From SCGC-AG-212-J23 sp035649175 (GTDB lineage Bacteria; Pseudomonadota; Gammaproteobacteria; Burkholderiales; SG8-39), in assembly GCA_035649175.1 (NCBI GenBank), contig DASRKB010000102.1, positions 17,762 through 81,761 of the forward strand: 64,000 nt of DNA. Direction: 5' to 3'. Both the position numbers and the translations under genes were made by a program. Positions 33,355 to 41,047 of the stretch are shown here, one piece after another; within the stretch, counting starts at the first letter, position 1, and each line of letters starts with the position of its first letter. Below the pieces are notes generated by a model. That model ran no database searches. It saw only the letters and a list, made by a program, of their open reading frames with translations, and was not told where the DNA came from.

Positions 33355-33818
33355 GGCATGAGCGCCGCGATCTTTTGTTGCGCCTCGGGACTCGCCCAGT
33401 CGAGCGCGCCCACGTGGCGGATGCGCAGCTCGCCCTCGGGCCCGAGCACGTAGGTCGCCGGCAGGATGCGCGCCCCCCAGGCCTTGGTCAGGCTGCCGTC
33501 GCGGTCGAGCAGCACCGTGAACTTGTGCGGCATCGTTTTCAGGTAATCGCCGGCCACCCTGCCGCCCTCGGCGACGTTCACGGCGAGCACCACGAAGGGC
33601 CGGCCTTCCAGCGCCTGGCGCAGCCGCTCCAGGCTGGGCATCTCCTCCCGGCATGGACCGCACCAGGTCGCCCAAAAGTTCACCATCACCACCTTGCCAC
33701 GGTAGTCCGCGAGACGGTGCACGCGACCGTCCAGGTCTTCGAGCTCGAGCTTCGGCGGCCCGGCGATGGCGCCGGCGACCCAAAAGGCGAGCAGCGCGAG
33801 GAGCCAGCGTGCGCGCAT
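33351..33818 (-). CDS. TlpA-family thioredoxin-like protein
   Basis: The 155-residue protein has an N-terminal signal or anchor (WLLALLAFWVAGAIAG) and a thioredoxin domain with the redox motif FWATWCGPC (Cys53, Cys56) and cis-Pro loop ARILPATYVLG. TlpA/ResA proteins reduce disulfides in the periplasm, often for cytochrome or copper-site maturation. Here the neighbours are a transglutaminase-like protein (one shared base, tgATG) and a methyltransferase, so a specific target cannot be named. Confidence 0.88.
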   Translation of the reverse strand: MRARWLLALLAFWVAGAIAGPPKLELEDLDGRVHRLADYRGKVVMVNFWATWCGPCREEMPSLERLRQALEGRPFVVLAVNVAEGGRVAGDYLKTMPHKFTVLLDRDGSLTKAWGARILPATYVLGPEGELRIRHVGALDWASPEAQQKIAALMP

Positions 33819-34903
33819 CAGGCTTTGAGCTCGCGAACGGTGATGACGTACTTGAACGAGTCGGGATCGAGCTGGTCGAGGCGATCGCCGCCGGTCTCGG
33901 CGTTCGGGTACATCAGGTAGGGCAGCTGCGGACCGCGCGAACCCGGCAGCGAGATGTCGTGGCCCATGTTGTAGGCCAGCCAGTTCATCTCCCAGCTTCC
34001 GAACAGGCGCTTGCGCGCCGCCTCGACCTTGCCGTCATCCATGGGGAGGTTGCCGGGCGGCTCCTCCAGCACCACCTTACGCACGTCGGCGGGATCGACG
34101 GGTACCCAGCCGAAGCCCGGCGCGAAGAACTCTGCGCGGCAATGCTGGGCCTTGCTGATGACCGGCGACCCTGTTCCAAGGCTCTTGTAGCCGTGGGCCG
34201 AGGGCGCGACCCGGATGCCGTACACGTCGCGCGCCGGCACGCCCGCGGCGCGCGCCAGGCCGACGAAAAGGGCGTTCAGGTCGCCGCACTTGCCGCCGAG
34301 GTTCCTGGTCTCGAGCATGGCCTTGATGTCGCCCCAGCCGCAGCCGCGCACCTTCGGATCGCGGAAGCTGTTGTCGACCACCCACTCGTAGATCGCGCGT
34401 GCCTTGCCGACATCGCCGCGGTTTCCCTTGACGATGTCTTCGGCGGTCTCGCGCACGATGCCGTCGGTCGGGATGAGCTCGGTCGGCGCGGTGAAGAACT
34501 TGCGCTCGGCGGCGCTCAGCGCCGCGCCGCCGGCCGGGCCCGAGAGGTCCACGCTGCGGTCGCGTACCGGCGTCGAGAACCGGCTCGAGAGCTCGAGATA
34601 GGGAGCACTCTCTGACGCGGACCACTCGACGTAGAGCATCTCCACGCCGTACTTCGGGTCGCGCATCAGCTCGGCGCGCGCCGCGTTACCGTGCCAGGCA
34701 TTGCCCTGCCCGCGGTGCCAGTCGAGGGATCCGGACATCGGCAGCGGGATCCACGCGCGCGAAAGGCCGGCGGGTCGCTGGATGTCGAGGCGCGTGGTGA
34801 TCTCGAAACTGCGCCATCCGCTCCGGCCGTGGGCGATGCGCCAGGGGAGCGAGACGACAGCCGCGGAAGCAGCGGAGGATGTAAGAAACGCTCTGCGGTC
34901 CAT
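33818..34903 (-). CDS. transglutaminase-like protein with Tat-type signal
   Basis: The 361-residue protein starts DRRAFLTSSAASAAVVSL, a twin-arginine signal, so it is exported folded. An N-terminal beta domain of about 130 residues is followed by a transglutaminase-like cysteine protease fold: Cys206 in LGGKCGDLNALFVGLAR, His254 in AQHCRAEFF and Asp270 in WVPVDPAD. The function of this bacterial branch is not settled; peptidase activity is as likely as cross-linking. A CAGGAG stands seven bases before the ATG. It leads an operon with TlpA and the methyltransferase. Confidence 0.85.
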   Translation of the reverse strand: MDRRAFLTSSAASAAVVSLPWRIAHGRSGWRSFEITTRLDIQRPAGLSRAWIPLPMSGSLDWHRGQGNAWHGNAARAELMRDPKYGVEMLYVEWSASESAPYLELSSRFSTPVRDRSVDLSGPAGGAALSAAERKFFTAPTELIPTDGIVRETAEDIVKGNRGDVGKARAIYEWVVDNSFRDPKVRGCGWGDIKAMLETRNLGGKCGDLNALFVGLARAAGVPARDVYGIRVAPSAHGYKSLGTGSPVISKAQHCRAEFFAPGFGWVPVDPADVRKVVLEEPPGNLPMDDGKVEAARKRLFGSWEMNWLAYNMGHDISLPGSRGPQLPYLMYPNAETGGDRLDQLDPDSFKYVITVRELKA

Positions 34904-35074
34904 GAGTACTCCTGACTTGAACTAAAGGAAAATGCGGCAGGGTGCCGAGCGGGGCGTGGACGGGCCGTCAACTCTAACGGCTCGACCGCCGAAAGAAAAC
35001 CCGAGACGCTTCATGGTCTCGCGGAATATCGCCCCGCGTTCCGCTGTGTTGGGCAGGGTGTCGGCCGGCCGAAT

Positions 35075-35080
35075 CTATAA
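35075..35080 (+). promoter_or_regulatory. consensus -10 TATAAT before the BKACE gene
   Basis: A perfect TATAAT starts 16 bases before the ATG at 35091, so the transcript should begin about four bases before the start codon with no room for a Shine-Dalgarno site. A TTGGGC lies upstream with 20 bases between, too far for a standard -35 box. Confidence 0.5.
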
Positions 35081-35090
35081 TGCCCCCGGC

Positions 35091-35927
35091 ATGTACAAGA
35101 CCTGGCTGGAGGTCGCCCTTAACGGGGCATGGGGCAAGGGTCTCCAGCCGCAGATCCCCATGCGGGTCGACGACATCGTCGCCCAGGGGGTCGCGTGCGC
35201 GGCCGAGGGCGCGGCGATCGTGCACGTGCATGCCTACGATGCGGAAAGCGGGCGTCAGCACGACGACGCCGACACCTACGCGCGCATCATCGAGGGAATC
35301 CGCAGCCGCGCCGACTGCATCGTCTACCCGACGATACCGGTGGGCGGCGACACCATGTCGGCCGAGCAGCGCTTTCGAGCGATCGAGGCGCTCGCGCGCC
35401 GCGGCCTGCTCGAGTGGGCGGTGGTCGATCCGGGCTCGGTGAATCTCGACAGCTTCGTCTACGTCAACCCCGACGAGCATGTGCGCCACGGGCTCGGGCT
35501 CGCCGCGCAGCACCGCTTCCATCCAGGCTACGCGATCTACGAGCCGGGGTTCGTGCGCCTGGGCGCCCTGCGCGCCCGCGAGGCCGGCCCGGTGCCGCAG
35601 CCGATCTACCGCTTCATGTTCTCGGAGGGTTTGCCCTTCGGCTTCCCCCCCGCGCTCTACGCGCTCGAGGCCTACCTGCGGCTCCTCGGGGACAGCGCCC
35701 CCGGGGCGCCGTGGATGGTTGCTGGCCTTTCGGTCGACGTCCTGCCGCTCGTGCGGGCGGCGATCGAGCGAGGCGGACATGTACGGGTCGGCCTCGAGGA
35801 TGCGCCGCTCGGCTCGGCGCGCTCGAACGTCGAGTGGACCATCGCGGCCCGCCGCGCCATCGAGGAGGCGGGAGGCCGGCTCGCGTCATCCGCGGAGGTG
35901 CGTCGCGCGTTGAATCCTGCGCGATGA
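35091..35927 (+). CDS. BKACE-family (DUF849) 3-keto acid cleavage enzyme
   Basis: The 278-residue protein is a TIM-barrel of the 3-keto-5-aminohexanoate cleavage enzyme family, which condenses a beta-keto acid with acetyl-CoA to give acetoacetate and a new acyl-CoA. The zinc-site motif is VHVHAYD at 44-50, with YPTIPVGGD and VGLEDAPLG as later family marks. The substrate differs between subgroups and is unknown here. Acetoacetate made by it could feed the acetoacetate-CoA ligase at 3082-5049. ATG 35091 follows a consensus -10. Its stop overlaps chaC as ATGA. Confidence 0.82.
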   Translation: MYKTWLEVALNGAWGKGLQPQIPMRVDDIVAQGVACAAEGAAIVHVHAYDAESGRQHDDADTYARIIEGIRSRADCIVYPTIPVGGDTMSAEQRFRAIEALARRGLLEWAVVDPGSVNLDSFVYVNPDEHVRHGLGLAAQHRFHPGYAIYEPGFVRLGALRAREAGPVPQPIYRFMFSEGLPFGFPPALYALEAYLRLLGDSAPGAPWMVAGLSVDVLPLVRAAIERGGHVRVGLEDAPLGSARSNVEWTIAARRAIEEAGGRLASSAEVRRALNPAR

Positions 35928-36499
35928 GCGTTGACGACGAGTTCATGTCGGCCCTGCCGTCCGGCGACCTGTGGGTCTTCGGCTACGGCTCGCTCATCTG
36001 GTCGCCCTGCTTTCCCTACAAGGCGAGGAAGCTCGGCCGGATCCACGGCTACCACCGGGCCCTTTGCATCCTTTCGACCCGCTATCGCGGCACGCGGCAG
36101 CGGCCCGGGCTGGTGGTCGGCCTTTGCCCCGGGGGCTCGTGCTGGGGCATGGCGTATCGAATCGATGTGGCGCACGTGCGGCGCGCGCTGAACAGGCTCT
36201 GGAGCCGGGAGATGATCCGGCGCGTCTACCGCCCACGACTCGTTCCCGTGCGGCTGGCGGCGCGGCAGACCGTGCGCGGGCTCGCGTTCGTCGCCGATAC
36301 GGCGCACCCCGCCTGCGTACGAGAGCTGGACCTGCACGGCCGCGCGAAGCTCGTCGCGCAAGGCATAGGCCAGCGCGGCGCCTGCGTGGACTATATCCGC
36401 CATACGCTCGACCACATGCACGAGCTCGGCGTGCGGGACCCGCATCTCGAGCGCGTGCTCCACGCCGCGCTCGAGCTACGCCAGGCGGGTGAGCGCTGA
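35924..36499 (+). CDS. chaC: ChaC-family gamma-glutamylcyclotransferase
   Basis: The 191-residue protein has the gamma-glutamylcyclotransferase loop VFGYGSLIWSPCFPY near 18-32 and the later ELDLHGRAKLVAQGIGQRG, features of ChaC enzymes that cleave glutathione to 5-oxoproline and Cys-Gly in the cytosol. It is the third glutathione-related gene in the window after gamma-glutamyltransferase and GST. ATG 35924 overlaps the BKACE stop. The 3' end overlaps the convergent C-S lyase gene by 24 bases. Confidence 0.86.
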   Translation: MSVDDEFMSALPSGDLWVFGYGSLIWSPCFPYKARKLGRIHGYHRALCILSTRYRGTRQRPGLVVGLCPGGSCWGMAYRIDVAHVRRALNRLWSREMIRRVYRPRLVPVRLAARQTVRGLAFVADTAHPACVRELDLHGRAKLVAQGIGQRGACVDYIRHTLDHMHELGVRDPHLERVLHAALELRQAGER

Positions 36500-37600
36500 T
36501 CGCATCCGTTCCAGAGCCTGCGCGAGACGTGCGCGCTGAGTCGCGAAGTTGAGGCGCACGAAGCGGGGCTCGCCAAACTGGCTGCCCGGCGACAGGGCGA
36601 CGCCCGCTTCGAGAAAGAGCCGGTGCGGGTCCTTACCCTCCAGTCTGGAGCAGTCGATCCAAGCGAGATAGGTCGCTTCCGGGCGCGCGATCGGTAGCGG
36701 CTTCAGCGCGTCGAGCACCATCTCTCGGTTGGCGCGCAGGTACTCGTTCTGCGCGGCAAGCCAGTCGTCGCCCTCGCGATACGCCGCCAGCGTGGCGACA
36801 TAGCCGAACACCGATGGCGAAGGCAACGCGTGCGCCCGCACGTCCGCCGAGAACGCCTCGCGCATCCCCGCGTCCTCGATCACCGCCCACGCGCATCCGG
36901 CGGCCGGAAAGTTGTACGCCTTGGTGGCCGACATCAGGGTCACCGAGCGCCGCGATACCTCCGGGCCGAGCGAGGCGATCGGGACGTGGCGGACTCCGGG
37001 TTCGAGCACCAGGTCGCAGTGGATCTCGTCCGAGACGATCGTCATGCCGCGCGTAAGGCCGGCGAGCTGCTCGAGCTCGCCCCGGCGGAACACCGTGCCG
37101 CCGGGATTCTGCGGGTTGCAGAGGAAGAGCGTCGTGGACCCCGTCGACCGGTGGACCACGTCGAGGTCGAGCACCCACCTGCCGGAGTCGAGCACGAGCG
37201 GCACCTCGTCGTGCGCCCGCGGCGCGAGCTCCAGCGCGCGCTTGAAGTGGTGATACACGGGCCTGGGTACGAGCGCATGGCCATCGGGCGGCACGAGCTT
37301 GCGCGCGGCGAGGTGCAGGCCAGGTACTACGCCAGGCAGAAACACGATCCATGAGGCATCGATCGTCCAGCCGTAGCGGGTGCGGCAGCGCGCCACGATG
37401 GCCTCGCGCAGGGCCTCCGGCGGCGCGGTGTAGCCCAGGACGCCGTGCCCCAGCCGCTCTTGCAGCGCACGGAGCACCGCCGGCGCGGCACGGAAGTCGG
37501 TATCGGCGACCCACAGCGGGATGACCTCAGGACCGTAGCGGTCCCAGCGCGTGCTCCAGGTCCCCGCCCTTTCCACCGGCGCGTCGAAGTCGAAAGGCAT
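36476..37600 (-). CDS. MalY/PatB-type PLP-dependent C-S lyase
   Basis: The 374-residue fold-type I aminotransferase-like enzyme has WVADTDF near the N-terminus, NPQNPGGTVFRRGEL, IVSDEIHCDLV and the PLP lysine in MSATKAYNF. This matches MalY/PatB cystathionine beta-lyases, which split C-S bonds of cystathionine or cysteine conjugates. Placed tail to tail with chaC, it might use cysteine conjugates arising from glutathione adducts, but that is inference. ATG 37600 is preferred; a TTG two codons earlier falls at the edge of the terminator hairpin of the TRAP operon. Confidence 0.87.
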   Translation of the reverse strand: MPFDFDAPVERAGTWSTRWDRYGPEVIPLWVADTDFRAAPAVLRALQERLGHGVLGYTAPPEALREAIVARCRTRYGWTIDASWIVFLPGVVPGLHLAARKLVPPDGHALVPRPVYHHFKRALELAPRAHDEVPLVLDSGRWVLDLDVVHRSTGSTTLFLCNPQNPGGTVFRRGELEQLAGLTRGMTIVSDEIHCDLVLEPGVRHVPIASLGPEVSRRSVTLMSATKAYNFPAAGCAWAVIEDAGMREAFSADVRAHALPSPSVFGYVATLAAYREGDDWLAAQNEYLRANREMVLDALKPLPIARPEATYLAWIDCSRLEGKDPHRLFLEAGVALSPGSQFGEPRFVRLNFATQRARLAQALERMRSALTRLA

Positions 37601-37611
37601 CGTCAAAAATA

Positions 37612-37632
37612 ACGCCGGGCAGCGCCCGGCGT
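37612..37632 (-). terminator. rho-independent terminator after the TRAP permease genes
   Basis: A perfect 9-bp stem ACGCCGGGC/GCCCGGCGT with a 3-base loop lies after the dctM stop. It is followed on the minus strand by TTATTTTTG, a good U-tract. Confidence 0.75.
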
Positions 37633-37648
37633 CGAGTGGTGGCGGTTG

Positions 37649-39193
37649 TTATTTCTTGGTGTTCGACAGCTCGTCTTCCTCCAGGCTGTCTCCCGCGCTC
37701 TCCTCCTCCTCTTGCTCCGTGCCGGCCTCCTGGGCATCCTCGAGCGCCTCGCGCAGCTGCGCGCCGTAGCCCCCATCGGGCTGGTAATCCTCGAGGGAAG
37801 CGCCGCCTTCGACCTCCTCGGTGACGACCGCGCGGGCGATCTCCTGCAGCTTTTCCGGCAGCCAGGTCGCGATCGCCGGGAACATCACGATCAGCGCGAT
37901 GGCGATCACCTGCAGTCCCATGAACTCGAACATGCCCTTGTAGATGGTGAGCAGCGACCATTCCTTCACCACCTGCTTGAGGTAATAGGCCGACATCGCC
38001 ACGGGCGGTGAGAGGTATGCCGTCTGCAGCGTCACGGCGACGATCGTGCCGAACCAGACCATCAGCATGTCGGGCGCGATCCCGAGCGACGCGGAGAGCG
38101 GCTGCTGAAGCCCGACCATCACCGGGTAGAAGATCGGCAGGAACACGAGGATCACCGCCGGCCACTCGAAGGGCCAGCCCAGCAGGAAGACCATCACCAG
38201 CACCATGACCAGCATCAGCACCGCGGGGAAGGGCAGCGCGAGCAGGGACTCCGTGATCCAGTTCGCGCTGCCCATGCGGGCAAACACCGCGCCGAAGATG
38301 TTCGAGGTGACCGCCAGCAGAAGCACCATGGCGGAGGTCGCGGTCGAGCTGAGCACCGCGCGCTTGAGTCCCGCGTAGGTCAACCTGCGGTAGGCCGTCG
38401 CCAGGATCAGCGCGCCCAGCGAGCCGATGCCGGCGGCTTCGGTCGGCGTCGCGAGACCTGCGAGGATCGAGCCCAGCGTCGCGGCGATGAGGCCCAAGAG
38501 CGGCACCACGCCAATCAAGACCTCCTTGATCATCAGCGGCAGGCTCGATACGCGCTCCTCCTTGGGCACCGGAGGTCCAAGGGCCGGGTTGAGCGTGCTG
38601 CGCCCGAGCAGGTAGATGAAGTAGATGCTGGCGAGGAGGAAGCCCGGGCCCATCGCCGCCGCGTAGAGGTCGGCAACCGAAACGCCCAGCACCGGCCCCA
38701 TGACGATCAGCATGACCGAGGGCGGGATGAGGATGCCGAGCGTGCCACCGGCGGTGATCGCACCGGCGGCAAGCCTGCCGTCGTAGCCGGTCTTGATCAT
38801 GATCGGTGCCGCCATGATGCCGAGCACCGTCACCGCCGCGCCGACGATGCCGGTCGCCATGGCGAACACTGCGGAAGTCACTATCACCACCAGGAAGAGG
38901 GCCCCGCGCACCTGCGCGAGCAGCATGCGGAAGGCGCTGAAAAGCCGCTCCATCAACCCCGCCTGCTCGGTGATGAAGCCCATGAAGATGAAGAGGGGCA
39001 CCGCCGCGAGCAGCGACTCCTTCATCATGCCGATGGTCTGGAAGTACGCCAGGCTGAAGACCGTGTCGCCGAGCGCGAAGTAGCCGAAGGTGAGCGCGAG
39101 GAACAGCAGCGTGAACGAGATCGGGAAGCCGATGAAGATGGCGAAGATCATCACCACCAGCATCACCATCCCCACGAGCGTGATGCCGGTCAT
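37649..39193 (-). CDS. dctM: TRAP transporter large permease subunit with acidic C-terminal tail
   Basis: The 514-residue DctM subunit forms the ion-coupled transport channel in the inner membrane, with about 12 hydrophobic segments from ITLVGMVMLVVMIFAIFIG to FMGLQVIAIALIVMFPAIA. Family phrases include IPPSVMLIVMG and SVMVLLLAVTSN-like regions. After the last membrane segment a tail of about 65 residues is strikingly acidic (EQEEEESAGDSLEEDEL), longer than usual for DctM. The start ATG 39193 overlaps the small-subunit stop as ATGA; the open frame continuing upstream is the shadow of dctQ. Confidence 0.9.
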   Translation of the reverse strand: MTGITLVGMVMLVVMIFAIFIGFPISFTLLFLALTFGYFALGDTVFSLAYFQTIGMMKESLLAAVPLFIFMGFITEQAGLMERLFSAFRMLLAQVRGALFLVVIVTSAVFAMATGIVGAAVTVLGIMAAPIMIKTGYDGRLAAGAITAGGTLGILIPPSVMLIVMGPVLGVSVADLYAAAMGPGFLLASIYFIYLLGRSTLNPALGPPVPKEERVSSLPLMIKEVLIGVVPLLGLIAATLGSILAGLATPTEAAGIGSLGALILATAYRRLTYAGLKRAVLSSTATSAMVLLLAVTSNIFGAVFARMGSANWITESLLALPFPAVLMLVMVLVMVFLLGWPFEWPAVILVFLPIFYPVMVGLQQPLSASLGIAPDMLMVWFGTIVAVTLQTAYLSPPVAMSAYYLKQVVKEWSLLTIYKGMFEFMGLQVIAIALIVMFPAIATWLPEKLQEIARAVVTEEVEGGASLEDYQPDGGYGAQLREALEDAQEAGTEQEEEESAGDSLEEDELSNTKK

Positions 39194-39741
39194 ACCTCCA
39201 TCTTCTCCTTGTGCTCGAGCTCGATGCCGGTGCGCGCGGCGTAGACGCTCTTGATCGTCTCGGATATCCCCTGGATGAGCAGCAGCAGGCAGGCGAGCGG
39301 CACCACCATCTTGAAGGGCCACAGGATCGGCCGCCACGGGGTCTGCTCCGAGAGCTCGTTGATGGTGTACGCGTACCAGCCCTCTTCCCAGCTGACGATG
39401 AGGAAGATGAAGATCGACGGAAAGAAGAAGACGATGTATGCGGTGCTGTCGATGACGCCCTTGGTGCGGATCGTCCACTTCTCGAAGAAGAAGTCGGTGC
39501 GGATGTGCGCGCCCTTGTGCAGGGCGTACGCGCAGCCGAGCATGAAGATCGCGCCGTACAGCATGTAGGTGAGGTCGAACGACCAGATGGTCGGGGCGTT
39601 GAAGCCGTAACGGGCGAACACCTCCCAAGCGACCACGGCGACCAGCGGGATATGCAGCCACGCCACCCAGGTGCCGGTGGTGTCGGTGAACTTGTCGATC
39701 ACGCGGACGGTCTTGACCAGCCCCGCGGACGGCTCAGCCAT
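39190..39741 (-). CDS. dctQ: TRAP transporter small permease subunit
   Basis: The 183-residue DctQ subunit has four hydrophobic segments (WLHIPLVAVVAWEVFARYG, LTYMLYGAIFMLGCAYAL, VFFFPSIFIFLIVSW, VVPLACLLLLIQGI) and the conserved HIRTDFFFE phrase of the family. It pairs with DctM in the membrane. It is preceded by a hairpin that separates it from the binding-protein gene dctP, which would let the binding protein be made in excess. Confidence 0.9.
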   Translation of the reverse strand: MAEPSAGLVKTVRVIDKFTDTTGTWVAWLHIPLVAVVAWEVFARYGFNAPTIWSFDLTYMLYGAIFMLGCAYALHKGAHIRTDFFFEKWTIRTKGVIDSTAYIVFFFPSIFIFLIVSWEEGWYAYTINELSEQTPWRPILWPFKMVVPLACLLLLIQGISETIKSVYAARTGIELEHKEKMEV

Positions 39742-39764
39742 GTCGCGCTACCCCCGAATAGCAA

Positions 39765-39790
39765 ACGGGGGCGGTCTTCGCCGCCCCCGT
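39765..39790 (-). terminator. hairpin between dctP copy 1 and dctQ
   Basis: A 10-bp GC-rich stem ACGGGGGCGG/CCGCCCCCGT with a 6-base loop, followed on the minus strand by TTTGC. It is a partial terminator or an mRNA 3'-end stabiliser. Confidence 0.6.
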
Positions 39791-39804
39791 CCGGGAAACA
39801 CCTG

Positions 39805-40926
39805 CTATTTCTTCTTGGCGGCGGACTTTGCCGCCGGCTTGCCTTCCGGCCAATAGTAGTTCGCCGCGAACGAGTACGGCGGGAACATGAAGCGCTTCGC
39901 CGGCACCACGTAGGACGCATAGCTGCGCTGCGACTCGAGCGTCTTCTTGAAGAAGGGGCTCTTCGCCGCCTCCTCGGCCGCGACCTTGTCCCAGGTCTTC
40001 AGGAACTCGATCAGGATGTCGGGCGGGGTGCGCAGGATGCGCACGCCGTGCTTCTCCTGCAGCTCCTTCAGGGCGTCGGCGTTCTGGCGCTGCCACTTGG
40101 CCCACCACACGACGAAGGTTTCCGAGGCCACCGACTTCATCAGTTCCTGGTGCTCGGGCTTCATCGCCTTCCACACGTCCATGTTCATCAGCACTTCGCC
40201 GATGGTCACGTTCTCGTGCATTCCCGGGGTGTAGTGGTACTTCCAGACGTTGGCGAAGCCCAGGCGCAGGTCTTCGACGCCGCCGACCCACTCGGCGCAG
40301 TCGATCACGCCGCGCTGCGCGGCGGGGATGATCTCGCCGCCGGGCATGTTGACCGTCGTCATGCCCATCCGCTGCCAGATCTCCGCGGCCATTCCCGTCT
40401 GGCGGCACTTCATGCCCTTGAAGTCCGCGAGGTTCTTCACCGGCCGCTTGAACCAGCCAAACGCCTGCGGGCCCGAGGGCAGGATCGGGATCCATTGCAC
40501 GTTCAGCTTGAGCTCTTTCTGGAAGAACTCGTTGCACAGCTCGATGCCGCCGCCGTGGTGCATCCAGCCCAGCGCATCGATCATGTCCATGCCGAAGGTG
40601 CCGCCGGGGCCGCCGGTGCACAGGATGGCGGCCTTGTTCTTGCCGACCCAGTAGCCCGACCAGGCGTGCGCGCCATCGAGCACCTTCTTGTGCGTGGCGT
40701 CGAGCACCTCGAACGCCGGCACGACCTGGCCGGCCGGCATCGCGTCGATCTTCAGCTGACCGCCGGAAACCTTGTGGACGCGATCGACGAAATAGGTAAA
40801 GTTCTCGTAGAGCGTCAGGCTCGCAGGCCAGGTGGCCTGCATCTTCAGGCTCGTCTGTGCCTGCGCGCCTGCGGACAATGCCGCGATGGCCGCAGCAGCG
40901 ACGGCCGAACGAACGAAATGCCTCAT
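39805..40926 (-). CDS. dctP: TRAP transporter substrate-binding protein, copy 1
   Basis: The 373-residue protein has a signal peptide (AAAIAALSAGAQAQ) and the DctP/TakP fold: SLKMQATWPASLTLYENF at the mature N-terminus, PAGQVVPAFEVLDATHKKVLDGAH, and the carboxylate-binding region GMKCRQTGMAAEIWQRMG with GGEIIPAAQRGVIDCAEWVGG. TakP-type proteins bind 2-oxo acids or lactate as metal salts in the periplasm. It is about two-thirds identical by eye to the copy at 41048-42166, so the two arose by tandem duplication and may have different ligands. Confidence 0.9.
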   Translation of the reverse strand: MRHFVRSAVAAAAIAALSAGAQAQTSLKMQATWPASLTLYENFTYFVDRVHKVSGGQLKIDAMPAGQVVPAFEVLDATHKKVLDGAHAWSGYWVGKNKAAILCTGGPGGTFGMDMIDALGWMHHGGGIELCNEFFQKELKLNVQWIPILPSGPQAFGWFKRPVKNLADFKGMKCRQTGMAAEIWQRMGMTTVNMPGGEIIPAAQRGVIDCAEWVGGVEDLRLGFANVWKYHYTPGMHENVTIGEVLMNMDVWKAMKPEHQELMKSVASETFVVWWAKWQRQNADALKELQEKHGVRILRTPPDILIEFLKTWDKVAAEEAAKSPFFKKTLESQRSYASYVVPAKRFMFPPYSFAANYYWPEGKPAAKSAAKKK

Positions 40927-41003
40927 TGACCCTCCTCCTCAAAAGTGGTTTTGCAAGGCGAAGGCCAGCCTACACGCTGCCCCCAACCCGGTCAACTTAA
41001 CGA

Positions 41004-41029
41004 AAGAGGGCGGCCGCGGCCGCCCTCTT
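41004..41029 (-). terminator. 26-bp perfect palindrome after dctP copy 2
   Basis: The palindrome runs from AAGAGGG to CCCTCTT with a GGCCGCGGCC centre. It lies between the two binding-protein genes, after the stop of the upstream one. The U-tract is weak, so it may attenuate rather than stop transcription. Confidence 0.55.
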
Positions 41030-41047
41030 CCCGATGCTTGCTCCCGG

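Noticed and set aside
37649..39661. A 670-codon frame that would extend DctM by about 155 residues
   Set aside because: The extension is the out-of-frame reading of dctQ; ATG 39193 with an ATGA overlap is the true start.
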